Positions 27,892 to 38,146 of a DNA stretch of 64,000 nt are shown here, piece after piece. A program made the position numbers and the translations under genes. Numbering within the stretch: position 1 is the first letter of the stretch; each line of letters starts with the position of its first letter. The stretch is from Pseudomonadota bacterium (lineage in GTDB: Bacteria > Pseudomonadota > Alphaproteobacteria > Rhizobiales > Xanthobacteraceae). The notes under the pieces are model-generated. The model saw only the letters and a list, made by a program, of their open reading frames with translations. It did no database searches and was not told the DNA's origin. The stretch is from positions 1 to 64,000 of the forward strand of contig JAFECJ010000014.1 of the NCBI GenBank assembly GCA_018242205.1, in the 5' to 3' direction.

Positions 27892-28704
27892 TCACATAAG
27901 CGCGCGCCGCTTGCGCCGCCAGCGGTAGCCGCCAAATCCGCGCACCAGGGCGCGGGGCAGGAGGCGTGGCAGCAAGGTCATGATCCGGCTCGGCTTGCCC
28001 GGCACGACGACGCGGTGTCCGCCCATGAAGCCGTCATAGCCGGCTTGCGCGATGCTGGCTGCGTCGCGCAGTAGCGCCGCCGGGAAATAGTCGGCGGGGA
28101 GGCCGGCGCGGGCGAAGAACCCTGTCGCTGGCGACGGTCCGGGGCAGAGCGCGCAGACGCGGACGCCATCCTCCTTGAATTCCTCGTGCAGCGCCTCGCT
28201 GAGCGACAGCACATAGGCCTTGGTGGCATGATAGACGGCCATGCCGGGACCGGGCAGGAACGCGGCGATCGACGCGACGTTGAGGACGCCGCCCTGGTGG
28301 CGCGTCACGCTGTCGACGAAGCGCAGCGACAGGTCGGTCAGCACGCGATTGTTGAGGTCGATCATCCGCAGCTCATCGGCGCGATCGAGCGAGGCGGCGT
28401 CGCCCACAAGGCCGAAGCCGGCATTGTTGACGAGATAAGCCGGCTCAAGGCCCGCCGCCGCCAGCGCCTGCGCCAGCCGCGCGACGCCGTCCGCCTCACC
28501 GAGATCGGCGGCGATGACGTGCGGTCGCGATTTGCCGGCTGCGGCGATACTGTCCGCCACCTTGTTCAAGGCCGCTTCGTCTCGCGCCGTGAGCACGACG
28601 CGATGGCCGTGCGCGGCGAAGACGCGGGCCAGTTCGGCGCCGATGCCGGACGAGGCGCCGGTGACCAGGCAGGCGGGCGTCAGGGGTGATCCATCGGATG
28701 ACAT
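27892..28704 (-). CDS. SDR family oxidoreductase (DltE-like)
   Basis: 270 residues. Classical SDR motifs are present: TGASSGIGAELA, NNAGFGLVG, the Ser in NVASIAAF and YHATKAY as Tyr-x3-Lys. The C-terminal extension ending in a run of Arg/Lys (YRWRRKRRALM) is seen in DltE-type members. Substrate unknown. It is divergent from another SDR gene at 28741 with a 36-bp gap. Confidence 0.85.
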   Translation of the reverse strand: MSSDGSPLTPACLVTGASSGIGAELARVFAAHGHRVVLTARDEAALNKVADSIAAAGKSRPHVIAADLGEADGVARLAQALAAAGLEPAYLVNNAGFGLVGDAASLDRADELRMIDLNNRVLTDLSLRFVDSVTRHQGGVLNVASIAAFLPGPGMAVYHATKAYVLSLSEALHEEFKEDGVRVCALCPGPSPATGFFARAGLPADYFPAALLRDAASIAQAGYDGFMGGHRVVVPGKPSRIMTLLPRLLPRALVRGFGGYRWRRKRRALM

Positions 28705-28740
28705 CGTCGAGTGAATGCAACAGAATGTGGCATTGAGGCA

Positions 28741-29472
28741 ATGAAAGAAACGCGCGTGGCTTCACTCCAGGACAAGATCGTTCTCATCACCGGCGCGGCC
28801 GGTGCGGTCGGTGGTGCCGTCGCGGCCGGCCTGCGCGCGGCCGGCGGCGTCGCCATCACGACCGATCTCGAAGGCGCCGATCTCGTGCTCGACGTCACCG
28901 CGGAAGCGGACTGGCAACGCGTCATCGCCGGCGTGCAGGAGCGTCACGGCGGGCTCGATGGCCTGGTCAACGCCGCCGGCATCGTCGCCATCGGCAGCGT
29001 CGAGAAGCTCGACTTCGCCACCTGGCGCCGCGTGCTGTCGATCAATCTCGACGGCACCTTCCTCGGCTGCAAATACGCCTTGCCGCTCTTGAAGGAGCGC
29101 GGCGGCTCGATCGTCAACCTGTCGTCGGTGTCGGGACTGGTCGGCGGGCACAATCTTGCCGCCTACAACGCCTCGAAGGGCGGCGTCTCGCTGCTGACCA
29201 AATCGGTGGCGCTGCTTGGCGCTCGCAACAAGCCGCCGATCCGCTGCAACGCCGTCTGTCCGGCGTTTCTCGAAGGCCCGATGGTCGACGATATCGCGAA
29301 GACCGCGCGCGATCCGGCGGGTGCGATGGAGAAGATGAGCGCGGAGATCCCGCTTCAGCGCATGGGCAAGCCGGCGGAAGTCGCGGCGCTGTGCCTTTAT
29401 CTGCTGTCGGACGAAGCCGGCTTCATCACCGGCGCCGATCTGCCGATCGATGGCGGGCTGACGGCCAAATAG
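28741..29472 (+). CDS. SDR family oxidoreductase
   Basis: 243 residues from ATG 28741, which has GAGG just upstream; an in-frame GTG at 28711 is the alternative. Motifs are LITGAAGAVGGAVA for the cofactor, NAAGIVAIG, the Ser of LSSVSGL and YNASK for catalysis, and the C-terminal GADLPIDGGLTAK, so it is an active-looking FabG-like enzyme. An aspartate after the second strand (TTDLEGAD) favours NAD+ over NADP+. Its 3' end abuts the convergent histone-deacetylase family gene with no gap. Confidence 0.85.
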   Translation: MKETRVASLQDKIVLITGAAGAVGGAVAAGLRAAGGVAITTDLEGADLVLDVTAEADWQRVIAGVQERHGGLDGLVNAAGIVAIGSVEKLDFATWRRVLSINLDGTFLGCKYALPLLKERGGSIVNLSSVSGLVGGHNLAAYNASKGGVSLLTKSVALLGARNKPPIRCNAVCPAFLEGPMVDDIAKTARDPAGAMEKMSAEIPLQRMGKPAEVAALCLYLLSDEAGFITGADLPIDGGLTAK

Positions 29473-30402
<930 letters not shown>

Positions 30403-30468
30403 GCGGAGTATGTAACGCTGCTATCGGTGCGGTTCAATTGGCGTCGGGTGTTGCGGCGCACGCGCTTT

Positions 30469-30642
30469 CCCTCTCCCCTTGTGGGAGAGGGTGCCTGAGC
30501 GAAGCGAAGGCGGGTGAGGGGTTGGCACATCCATTGAACTCCGACCCCTCACCCGTCCTCGCTCGGCTATCGCCACAAAGCGCGTCGAAAGACGCGCGTA
30601 ATCGCGCTTTTGTCGGCCACCCTCTCCCACAAGGGGAGAGGG
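30469..30642. repeat. 174-bp intergenic element with 23-bp inverted ends
   Basis: The ends are perfect inverted copies of the 23-bp CCCTCTCCCCTTGTGGGAG repeat also found at 19261. Inside are further complementary segments (GGTGAGGGG / CCCCTCACC), so the whole can fold as a long branched hairpin. No coding frame. It resembles a non-autonomous miniature element. Confidence 0.78.
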
Positions 30643-30657
30643 GAAGCGAGCAAGCGG

Positions 30658-31518
30658 CTACGTCTTGGCCTTCAAACTCACTCCCGCCGGCGGCGGCATG
30701 TCGTCCGGCACGAAGAAATCGACCTGCAAGGGCTGGCTCGGATTAACGCGATACCTGTCGAAGTCGGTGACGCCCTCGGCCGCGAGGAACGTGTCGTCGA
30801 TCAGGAAGTTGCCGGTGAAGGTCTTCGGCTTCTGGAAGATGCGCCAGGCCGCATCGGCGAGAATGTCCGGCGTGCGCGACATGTTCATCAGGGCGTCGCC
30901 GCCAAGCAGGTTCTTCACCGCGGCGGTGGCGATGGTCGTGCGTGGCCACAGCGCGTTGACCGCGATCTTGCCGTGCTGCTCGCCGGCCAGGCCGAGCACG
31001 ACCAGGCTCATGCCGAACTTGGCCATCGAATAGGCGGTATGCGGTGCGAACCATTGGGTCGCCATGTCGAGCGGCGGCGATAGCATCAGGATATGCGGGT
31101 TCGCGGACTTGTGCAGATGAGGCAGGGCATATTTCGAGACCATGAAGGTGCCGCGCGCATTGATCTGATGCATCAGATCGAAGCGCTTCATGTCGGTCTG
31201 GGCGACCGGCGTCAGCGAAATGGCGCTGGCATTGTTGACGACGATGTCGAGGCCGCCGAACGTCGCCGCGGTCTTGTCGAGCGCTTCCTTGACCTGGGCT
31301 TCCTCGCGGACGTCGACGACCAGCGGCAGGGCCTTGCCGCCGGCCTTCTCGATGTCCTCGGCGGCGGTGTAGATGGTGCCTTCGAGCTTGGGATGCGGCT
31401 CGGTGGTCTTGGCGGCAATGGCGATGTTGGCGCCGTCGCGAGCGGCGCGCAGCGCGATGGCGAGACCGATGCCGCGCGAGGCGCCGGTGATGAACAGGGT
31501 TTTGCCTTTTAAGGACAC
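30658..31518 (-). CDS. SDR family oxidoreductase (HSDL2-like)
   Basis: 286 residues. The cofactor motif TGASRGIGLAIALRA and NNASAIS are normal. The active site reads LSPPLDM...AYSMAKFGM, with Tyr-x3-Lys present; the local pattern HTAYSMAKFGMSLV is typical of the HSDL2-like group linked to fatty-acid metabolism. A C-terminal extension (about 235-286, FLIDDTFLAAEGVTDFD) is also characteristic. It follows the acyl-CoA dehydrogenase gene on the same strand across a palindromic repeat. Confidence 0.85.
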   Translation of the reverse strand: MSLKGKTLFITGASRGIGLAIALRAARDGANIAIAAKTTEPHPKLEGTIYTAAEDIEKAGGKALPLVVDVREEAQVKEALDKTAATFGGLDIVVNNASAISLTPVAQTDMKRFDLMHQINARGTFMVSKYALPHLHKSANPHILMLSPPLDMATQWFAPHTAYSMAKFGMSLVVLGLAGEQHGKIAVNALWPRTTIATAAVKNLLGGDALMNMSRTPDILADAAWRIFQKPKTFTGNFLIDDTFLAAEGVTDFDRYRVNPSQPLQVDFFVPDDMPPPAGVSLKAKT

Positions 31519-31530
31519 CTAGAGCCTCCC

Positions 31531-31600
31531 GTCATTCTCCGCTCATTCCCGCGCAAGCGGGAATCCAGTTCTGGGTCCCCGCTTTCGCGGGGACGAGCGG
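31531..31600. repeat. Palindromic intergenic repeat, GTCATTC type
   Basis: About 70 bp with two adjacent hairpins, TCCCGCGCAAGCGGGA and TCCCCGCTTTCGCGGGGA, related to the element at 21344-21438. It lies between two genes on the minus strand. Confidence 0.7.
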
Positions 31601-31605
31601 TGGTT

Positions 31606-33330
31606 TTATTGTAACGCCGCCTCGGCGTCGGTAATGCTCTGCGCGCCCTCGGTAACGCTGCGCTCGAGGCCGCTAGAGGCCACCGCGATATTCTCGGCGA
31701 AGAACCGCGCCAGCGCCGTACGCGAGGCGGCATCGTCGTTCTGGCGCAGCGCGATCAACGCCTGCTCGGCGAGCATGACGCCGCCGGCGGCATGGCCGAA
31801 CAGCCGCAGATAAGGCGTCGCGCCGGCCAAGGCTTCGGATGAATTCTTCTGCTTCAACAGCCATTGCGTCGCGCGTTCGAGCGAGTCGACAGCTTCGGTG
31901 AGCCGCGCCGCGGTGTCGCCGAAGGCCGGCGCATTGCTGGCCTTCACCTGATCGACAGTCTTGCGCAAGGACGCGATATAGCCGGCGACGGTGTTGCCAT
32001 TGTCGAGCGGCACCTTGCGGGTGACGAGATCGATCGCCTGGATGCCGTTGGTGCCTTCATAGATCGCGGCAATGCGGGCATCGCGATAGTGCTGCGCGGC
32101 GCCGGTCTCCTCGATGAAGCCCATGCCGCCATGCACCTGTACGCCGAGCGAGGCGACCTCGATGCCGATGTCGGTCGAGAAAGCTTTCGCGACCGGGGTG
32201 AGCAGCGAGGCGAGTTCATGCGCCTTCTGTCGCGCGCCTTCATCCTTGGCGCGGATCGAGCGATCGAGCGCGACGCCGGTGGCATAGGAGATGGCGCGCG
32301 CCGCGCCGGTGAGGCCGCGCATGGTGAGCAGCATGCGCTTGACGTCCGGATAATCGATGATCGCCTTGCCCATCTGCTTGCGCTCGCGCGCATAGGCCCA
32401 GGCCTGTTGCAGCGCGCGGTCGGCAATGGCGACGCCCTGCAGCGCCACCGCGAGGCGGGCGCGGTTCATCATCGTGAACATGCAGAGCATGCCCTTGTGT
32501 TCTTGCCCGATCAGCCAGCCAATGGCGCCGCCCTTGTCGCCATAGACCATGGTGCAGGTCGGCGAGGCGTGGATGCCCATCTTGTGTTCGATCGAATGCG
32601 CGCGCACGTCGTTGCGCGAGCCGTCGGGCATGAACTTCGGCACGAGGAAAAGCGAAATGCCCTTGGTGCCCGGGGGGGCATCGGGCAGGCGGGCGAGCAC
32701 GAAGTGGATGATGTTGTCGGTGAGGTCGTGCTCGCCGTAGGTGATGAAGATCTTCGAGCCGGTGATGCGGTAGGTACCGTCCGATGCACGCTCGGCCTTG
32801 GTGCGCAGCGCGCCGACATCGGAGCCGGCCTGCGGCTCGGTGAGCTGCATCGTGCCCATCCACTCGCCGCTGATCAGCTTTTCCAGATATTGCTGCTTGA
32901 GCGCGTCGCTGCCATAGGCGTGCAGCGCGTCGACCGCGGCCATGGTCAGCACCGGGCCGATGCCGAAGGCCATCGACGCCGCGTTCCACATCTCGATGCA
33001 GGCGGCGTTGACCGCGTGCGGCAGTTCCTGACCGCCGAAATCGGCAGGGGAGGCGAGCCCGTTCCAGCCGGCGGCGGCCCAGGCGGTGTAGGCCTCCTTC
33101 CAGCCTGGAGGCGTGGTGACGTTGCCGTCCTTGAACGGTGTGCCGAACTTGTCGCCGACCGCGTTAAGCGGCGCGATCACGTCGGAGGCGAATTTGCCGG
33201 CCTCCTCAATCACACTATCCACGGTCGCCTCGTCGAGGTCGCCATAGAGGCCCTCGTCAAGGGCGGCTTTCAGGCCGGCGGCGTGTTTGAGGGCGAAGGC
33301 GATGTCGGCAACGGGGGCGCGGTATGTCAT
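31606..33330 (-). CDS. Acyl-CoA dehydrogenase with C-terminal extension
   Basis: 574 residues. FAD enzyme that introduces the alpha-beta double bond of an acyl-CoA. The middle domain has MQLTEPQAGSDVG and ITGSKIFITYGEHD, and the catalytic glutamate motif appears as IYEGTNGIQAIDLV. The last 120 residues form the extra helical domain of the large (about 590 residue) subfamily acting on longer or 3-substituted chains. The substrate is not determined. It is the last protein gene before tRNA-Gln. Confidence 0.92.
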   Translation of the reverse strand: MTYRAPVADIAFALKHAAGLKAALDEGLYGDLDEATVDSVIEEAGKFASDVIAPLNAVGDKFGTPFKDGNVTTPPGWKEAYTAWAAAGWNGLASPADFGGQELPHAVNAACIEMWNAASMAFGIGPVLTMAAVDALHAYGSDALKQQYLEKLISGEWMGTMQLTEPQAGSDVGALRTKAERASDGTYRITGSKIFITYGEHDLTDNIIHFVLARLPDAPPGTKGISLFLVPKFMPDGSRNDVRAHSIEHKMGIHASPTCTMVYGDKGGAIGWLIGQEHKGMLCMFTMMNRARLAVALQGVAIADRALQQAWAYARERKQMGKAIIDYPDVKRMLLTMRGLTGAARAISYATGVALDRSIRAKDEGARQKAHELASLLTPVAKAFSTDIGIEVASLGVQVHGGMGFIEETGAAQHYRDARIAAIYEGTNGIQAIDLVTRKVPLDNGNTVAGYIASLRKTVDQVKASNAPAFGDTAARLTEAVDSLERATQWLLKQKNSSEALAGATPYLRLFGHAAGGVMLAEQALIALRQNDDAASRTALARFFAENIAVASSGLERSVTEGAQSITDAEAALQ

Positions 33331-33499
33331 GGCGGCAATCTAGCCGGGCCGGCGGCCGGGCGGAAGCCGGGCGAAACGTCGTTGAGGATCAAGGGGCTAG
33401 ATCGTATTGCGGATACCGGGCGGCATCGCTATGGTCCGCGCGTTCATGGCCGGCGGTCATGGGAGCTCTCGGCTGAATTCATGACCGAGAGTCATGTGT

Positions 33500-33574
33500 T
33501 GGGGCGTAGCCAAGCGGTAAGGCAGCGGATTTTGATTCCGCCATTCGGAGGTTCGATCCCTCCCGCCCCAGCCA
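33500..33574 (+). tRNA. trnQ: tRNA-Gln (anticodon TTG), CCA encoded
   Basis: The acceptor strands TGGGGCG and CGCCCCA pair, followed by G and an encoded CCA. The anticodon loop reads ATTTTGATT, giving TTG for glutamine; the T arm has GGTTCGATCCC. The gene stands between core genes on the left and about 30 kb of accessory catabolic genes on the right, a position typical of an island integration site. Confidence 0.95.
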
Positions 33575-34050
33575 CGGCCAGGCGGTTTCCGCAAAGGCTG
33601 AGATCCGAACCCTTTGATTGCCGTCATCAAGCAGAATGTCGATGTGCCAACGAATTTGCCGCCGGCTCACACAGGTTCGGGAGCGGGTTGATCTTCTGCA
33701 TCGGCAATAGCGCCGCGCCGAGATCGACAACAGGCCCCAAGAACGCTTCCTTGCGGGTCGAATGCAAGGTCGCCCCGAGAATTCCGGCCCCGAGCCGACA
33801 TCGACAGGACCGGGGAGAAGGGCCCTACGGCCCGGCAATCGACAGGCTCGGTTGGCGCCAGCCTCGCCGCTGGTCTTAGACGAGCCGCATCCCTGGTCGG
33901 CCGCCTGCCCACACATACCGGGATACTTGCACCCCGCGCAGAATTAGTTTACATATAAAGTAATATGAGATCGGGTGCTGAGGCTTCGGGCGGGCTAACG
34001 GACCTCATGAACTTCTGTTCGTTAACTCATACAGGCAATGGGAGGGTTTC
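33575..34050. other. Non-coding region between tRNA-Gln and the catabolic island
   Basis: 476 bp without a convincing gene; frames are open by high GC but have no ribosome sites or recognisable motifs. No integrase remnant was identified. The last 100 bp are AT-rich and carry the operator-like palindrome at 33948, so the promoter of the TRAP operon is here. Confidence 0.6.
33948..33959. promoter_or_regulatory. Operator-like palindrome, site 1 (TRAP operon)
   Basis: TTTACATATAAA, an imperfect 12-bp palindrome in an AT-rich gap 92 bp before the TRAP solute-binding gene. It is followed by GTAA, extending similarity with site 3. One of seven related sites in the island; a MarR-family regulator is the likely binder (inference). 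Confidence 0.55.
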
Positions 34051-35019
34051 ATGCGCAAAGTCGTTGCGGTGGCTGCGCTTACGTCAATCGTATTTGCGAG
34101 CGCGGCCACAGCGCAGGAGGTCACCCTGCGCGCGGTCACGTCATTTGCCGAAAAAACCACCATGTCGCTCGGTTTCGAGCGCTTCATCGAGCGGGTGAAC
34201 GAGGCCGGCAAGGGCGTCATCCACATCAACTACATCGGCGGACCCAAGGCGATGCCGCCGTTCGAGATCGGCAATGCGCTCAAGAACGGCGTCGTCGATA
34301 TCGCCAATGTCACTGGCGCGTTCTACACCAATGTGATGCCGGAGGCGGACGCCTGGAAGCTGCGGCAAGTGTCGATGGCGGAAGTGCGCAAGAATGGCGG
34401 CTTCGACTACATGTCGAAGCTCTATGCGCAGAAGATGAATGCGGTGTTCCTCGCGACGCTGACCGGTGACACGCCGTTCCACCTCTATCTGAACAAGAAA
34501 ATCTCCAGTCCGGACCTGACCGGTCTCAAGCTGCGCATCACGCCGGTCTATCGTGACTTCTTTCAAGCGCTGGGCGCGACGGTGGTGCAGACGGCACCGG
34601 GCGAGGTCTACACGGCGCTCGAGCGCGGCGTTGTTGACGGCTACGGCTGGCCGATCACCGGCATCTTCGACCTCGGCTGGCAGGAGAAGACCAAGTATCG
34701 CGTCGATCCCGGTTTCTACACGGTGGAAGTGTCGATCCTGGTCAACAAGACCACCTGGGACAAGCTGACGGCGCAGCAGAAGGGCATTCTGCAGAAGGCG
34801 GCCGAGCAAGGCGAACAGGAAGGCATCGGCAACTTCGCCAAGTTGAATGCCGAAGACACGGCACGCCAGGCAAAGGTCGGGATCGAAGCCATCACGTTCG
34901 ACGCGGCTTCGAGCAAGCGCTTCGTTGACAAGGCCTACGAGGCCGGATGGGCTGGCGTTATCCGCCAGAGTCCCGAGCACGGGCCTAAGCTTCGCAGCTT
35001 CTTCGCTAAGCCCAACTGA
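34051..35019 (+). CDS. TRAP transporter substrate-binding protein (DctP family)
   Basis: 322 residues. A signal peptide (MRKVVAVAALTSIVFASAAT) directs it to the periplasm. The DctP fold shows LTGLKLRITPVYRDFFQALG with the conserved Arg that binds the carboxylate of the ligand, and TAPGEVYTALERGVVDGYGW. With the two membrane genes that follow it makes a sodium-driven high-affinity importer. In this context the ligand is probably an aromatic or indole carboxylate. GGGAGG just before ATG 34051 is a strong ribosome site. Confidence 0.9.
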   Translation: MRKVVAVAALTSIVFASAATAQEVTLRAVTSFAEKTTMSLGFERFIERVNEAGKGVIHINYIGGPKAMPPFEIGNALKNGVVDIANVTGAFYTNVMPEADAWKLRQVSMAEVRKNGGFDYMSKLYAQKMNAVFLATLTGDTPFHLYLNKKISSPDLTGLKLRITPVYRDFFQALGATVVQTAPGEVYTALERGVVDGYGWPITGIFDLGWQEKTKYRVDPGFYTVEVSILVNKTTWDKLTAQQKGILQKAAEQGEQEGIGNFAKLNAEDTARQAKVGIEAITFDAASSKRFVDKAYEAGWAGVIRQSPEHGPKLRSFFAKPN

Positions 35020-35203
35020 AGTCTCGTGGTGCGGCCGCTTGCCGATCTCGGGCCGTCTCGAGATCGGCATGGACGGCACAAGCGGCGAGAGCCGACCTGC
35101 AAAAGGAATCCGGGCAAAGTTGCCGACTGCGATTTTACGGGATGGTTCGCCGTTGCGGACGATGATCGCGGCGGTGGAGCGCGAGACCTGATTGGTGGAG
35201 GGA

Positions 35204-35722
35204 ATGGTGCAGCAGCTTTCGGATTGGTATGGCCGTCTGCTCGACGGCATGCTGGCGCTGGCCTGCATTTTGCTCCTCGGCATGACGTTCCTCACTGGCT
35301 TCGACGTGCTCCTGCGCAATGTCGATCTCGGTGGCATCCCGCCAAGCAACGAGCTGTCCGAATACGGTCTCTATCTTACCACCATCCTGGCGGCGCCGGG
35401 CTTGCTGCGGCGCGGCCAGCACATCCGTGTCGATATCGTTCTGCAGGTGTTGCCGCCGCGCGTGGCGTGGTTCCTCGAATGGGTCGGCGACATCGTCGGT
35501 ATCGTCTGCTGCATCTGCTTCGTCTGGTACGGCGTCATCGTCACGTCGGCGAGCTACGCGGCCGGATCGGTGTCGATCAAGACGCTGGTGCTGCCGGAAT
35601 GGTGGATCTTCGTGCCCATGCCGGTCTGCTTCCTGATGCTGGCGGTCGAGTTCATTTTCCGCATGCGCTCCCTGGCGTTTTCGGAACACGCGCCGCGCGC
35701 CGACGCGACGTCTGCCTCTTGA
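35204..35722 (+). CDS. TRAP transporter small permease (DctQ family)
   Basis: About 172 residues with four membrane helices, the family standard. The first helix ends in LTGFDVLLRNV and the second region PSNELSEYGLYLTTILAAPGLLRRGQH carries the conserved E-x4-L and RRGxH features. It forms the membrane complex with the large permease. ATG 35204 is selected: a GGAGGGA ribosome site lies just upstream, while TTG and GTG starts 9-12 bp earlier are possible. Confidence 0.88.
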   Translation: MVQQLSDWYGRLLDGMLALACILLLGMTFLTGFDVLLRNVDLGGIPPSNELSEYGLYLTTILAAPGLLRRGQHIRVDIVLQVLPPRVAWFLEWVGDIVGIVCCICFVWYGVIVTSASYAAGSVSIKTLVLPEWWIFVPMPVCFLMLAVEFIFRMRSLAFSEHAPRADATSAS

Positions 35723-35736
35723 GAGGATAAATCGAG

Positions 35737-37053
35737 ATGATGTCGTGGCAGTCTGCGGCGCTGTTGCTCCTCGGTGGCTCGACTGTGCTCCTCTTCATGG
35801 GCATTCCGGTCGCCTTCACCTTTGTCGCGGTCAATATCATCGGTGCTTGGCTGTATCTCGGCGGCGCCGTCGGCATCGAGCAACTGGTGCGCAACAGCGT
35901 TCTGGCGGTATCCAATTTTTCGCTCACGCCGATCCCGCTGTTTGTGCTGATGGGCGAAATACTTTTTCACACGGGACTCGCCCTGAAGGTCATCGAAGGT
36001 ATCGAGCGCTTGATCAAACAGGTGCCCGGCCGGCTCGCTGTCGTCGCCGTAGTTGCCGGCACGGTGTTTTCCGCGATCTCCGGTTCGACCATCGCCACGA
36101 CGGCCATGCTCGGCTCGCTGATGCTGCCGGTGATGCTGTCGCGCGGCTATAACCCGGTGATGGCGACGGGGCCGATCATGGCGATCGGCGCCGTGGACAT
36201 GCTGATCCCGCCGTCGGCACTGACGGTGCTGCTCGGTTCGCTCTCGGGCATTTCGATTTCGAAACTCCTGATCGGCGGCGTCCTGCCGGGTCTTATCCTC
36301 AGCGTCGCCTTCGTCGGCTACATCGTCGTGCGGGTGATGCTCAATCCCAGCTTGGCGCCGGCGTCGCCGATCGAGGAGCGGCATGGCTGGGCAAAATATG
36401 AGCTTCTGGTGCTGTATGTGATCCCGCTGATCTCGATCTTCGTGGTCGTGGTCGGGGCCATGTCCGGCGGCCTGGCGACGCCGACCGAATCCGCCGCGCT
36501 GGGCGCCATCGCCACCATGGCGCTTGCCGCGGCGTACCGCGTGCTGACGATGAAGGTGCTGATGGCCTCGCTGAAAGGGACAATGATCATCTCCGCCATG
36601 ATCCTTTTCATCATCCTCGGGGCGACGACCTTCTCGCAGATACTGAGCTTCTCCGGCGCGACGGAGGGTATCGTCGCCGGCATCATGGGGCAGGGGCTGT
36701 CGCCGGCCATGATTCTCGCCGGGATGCTGCTGCTGCTGATCTTTCTCGGGGTCTTCGTCGATCAGGTCAGCATGATGCTGATTACCCTCCCGGTGTTCAT
36801 GCCGATCGTGCAGCGGCTCGATCTCGATCTGATCTGGTTTGGCGTGCTTTACCTGATCTGCATGCAGCTTGGCCTGCTGCTGCCCCCGCACGGCATGCTG
36901 CTCATGACCATGCGCGGTGTCGCGCCGCCGCAGGTGAGTATGACCCACATCTTCCGCGCCGTCGTGCCCTACATCATCATGAGTCTCGTTCTGCTCGGCC
37001 TCATTCTGGCGGTGCCGCAAGTGGCCACCTGGCTGCCGGCGCTGCTCGGATGA
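35737..37053 (+). CDS. TRAP transporter large permease (DctM family)
   Basis: 438 residues with about 12 membrane spans. It is the transport subunit of the TRAP complex. Typical features are the N-terminal LLFMGIPVAFTFVAVNI, TPIPLFVLMGEILFHTG, and the SGSTIATTAMLGSLMLPVM cation-site region. It starts 14 bp after the small permease, with AGAGGAT as ribosome site, completing a DctP-DctQ-DctM operon. Confidence 0.92.
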   Translation: MMSWQSAALLLLGGSTVLLFMGIPVAFTFVAVNIIGAWLYLGGAVGIEQLVRNSVLAVSNFSLTPIPLFVLMGEILFHTGLALKVIEGIERLIKQVPGRLAVVAVVAGTVFSAISGSTIATTAMLGSLMLPVMLSRGYNPVMATGPIMAIGAVDMLIPPSALTVLLGSLSGISISKLLIGGVLPGLILSVAFVGYIVVRVMLNPSLAPASPIEERHGWAKYELLVLYVIPLISIFVVVVGAMSGGLATPTESAALGAIATMALAAAYRVLTMKVLMASLKGTMIISAMILFIILGATTFSQILSFSGATEGIVAGIMGQGLSPAMILAGMLLLLIFLGVFVDQVSMMLITLPVFMPIVQRLDLDLIWFGVLYLICMQLGLLLPPHGMLLMTMRGVAPPQVSMTHIFRAVVPYIIMSLVLLGLILAVPQVATWLPALLG

Positions 37054-37138
37054 GGGCGCGGCCCGGCGCCGACATTTCGAACCGAAGGCGCCGGTTCCGG
37101 TCCCGCTGGGCCCTAAAGGCGTTTGACTTTTAAGATGC

Positions 37139-37150
37139 TATAGGTCTAAA
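37139..37150. promoter_or_regulatory. Operator-like palindrome, site 2 (oxygenase operon)
   Basis: TATAGGTCTAAA, related to the other island sites, 20 bp before the reductase start. A second near-palindrome, TATGCATTAGCATA, follows at 37153-37166. Both fall where the promoter of the oxygenase operon must lie. Confidence 0.55.
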
Positions 37151-37169
37151 TGTATGCATTAGCATATAT

Positions 37170-38135
37170 ATGGGCCTGGCACGGATGGCTGCCGAAACTC
37201 TCCGGTTCAAGGTGCAGGCGTCGTCCGCGGAAACGCAGGCGGTCCGCAGCATCGTGCTTGCGCCGGAGGGCGGCAGCGCCCCGGCCTGGGAGGCCGGCGC
37301 CCATGTCCGCGTTGCGCTGCCCGGCGGCGGCAGCCGTCCTTACTCCTTGATGGCGCTGCCCGGGTTGCCGGAGGGGCATTATGCCCTCGGCGTGCTCCGC
37401 GAGGAGGCGAGCACCGGCGGTTCGCGTTTCATGCATTCGTTGAAGGCCGGCGACGTCGTTGGTTTGTCGCCGCCGGCCAATAATTTCAAGCTGCATGATG
37501 ACGGACTGCCGGCCGTGCTTTTTGCCGGCGGCATTGGAGTGACGCCGATCCTGTCGATGGCGGTGGAGCTGGAGCGGCGCGGAATGCCGTACCGTCTGCA
37601 CTATGCGGGCCGCATGGAAGCAAGCCTCGCCTTCGTGGCGCAACTGCGTGCGATATGCGCGGATCGGCTGTCGCTTCATTACGACAATGACGCCTCGCGC
37701 CTGGACATTGCTGCGGCCCTTAATGCCGCACCGCGGGATGCGCATGTTTACGTTTGCGGGCCCAAGGGCATGATCGAAGCGGTCAAGGCGGAAGCCATCC
37801 GCCGCGGCTTCGGAGCCGACCGCCTTCACTACGAACTGTTCACCGCGGAGCCTTCGACCGACGCCAACCGCGCCTTTGAAGTCGAATTGCGATCGAGCGG
37901 TCAGGTCATCGAGGTGGCCCCCGATCAAACCATCATCCAGGCACTCGAGCAGGCCGGCATCGAAGTGCTGTATGATTGTCAGCGCGGCGACTGCGGCATT
38001 TGTCAATGCGCCGTCATCGAGGGAATTCCGGACCATCGTGATGTTATTCTCAGCGACGATGAGAAGGCGTCGAATAAGGTAATGCAGATCTGTGTGTCCC
38101 GCGCCAAATCGGCGCGGATTGTGCTCGATCTTTAG
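37170..38135 (+). CDS. PDR/VanB-type ferredoxin reductase (Rieske oxygenase electron donor)
   Basis: 321 residues with the phthalate-dioxygenase-reductase layout: FMN domain (about 1-100, RPYSLMALPGL), NAD domain (about 105-225, LFAGGIGVTPILSMA and VYVCGPKGMIEA) and a C-terminal plant-type [2Fe-2S] domain with Cys270, Cys275, Cys278 and Cys308 (DCQRGDCGICQC). It moves electrons from NADH to the terminal oxygenase encoded next. Start is ATG 37170 or 37185. It heads the reductase-alpha-beta-SDR operon. Confidence 0.92.
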   Translation: MGLARMAAETLRFKVQASSAETQAVRSIVLAPEGGSAPAWEAGAHVRVALPGGGSRPYSLMALPGLPEGHYALGVLREEASTGGSRFMHSLKAGDVVGLSPPANNFKLHDDGLPAVLFAGGIGVTPILSMAVELERRGMPYRLHYAGRMEASLAFVAQLRAICADRLSLHYDNDASRLDIAAALNAAPRDAHVYVCGPKGMIEAVKAEAIRRGFGADRLHYELFTAEPSTDANRAFEVELRSSGQVIEVAPDQTIIQALEQAGIEVLYDCQRGDCGICQCAVIEGIPDHRDVILSDDEKASNKVMQICVSRAKSARIVLDL

Positions 38136-38146
38136 GGAGGTACATC

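Noticed and set aside
31864..33879. 671-codon plus-strand frame opposite the acyl-CoA dehydrogenase and through the tRNA
   Set aside because: It passes through the tRNA gene and has no recognisable domain.
33479..33916. Minus-strand reading frame of 145 codons over the tRNA
   Set aside because: It runs antisense through tRNA-Gln and includes the well-known artefact peptide REGSNLRMAESKS that arises from such genes.
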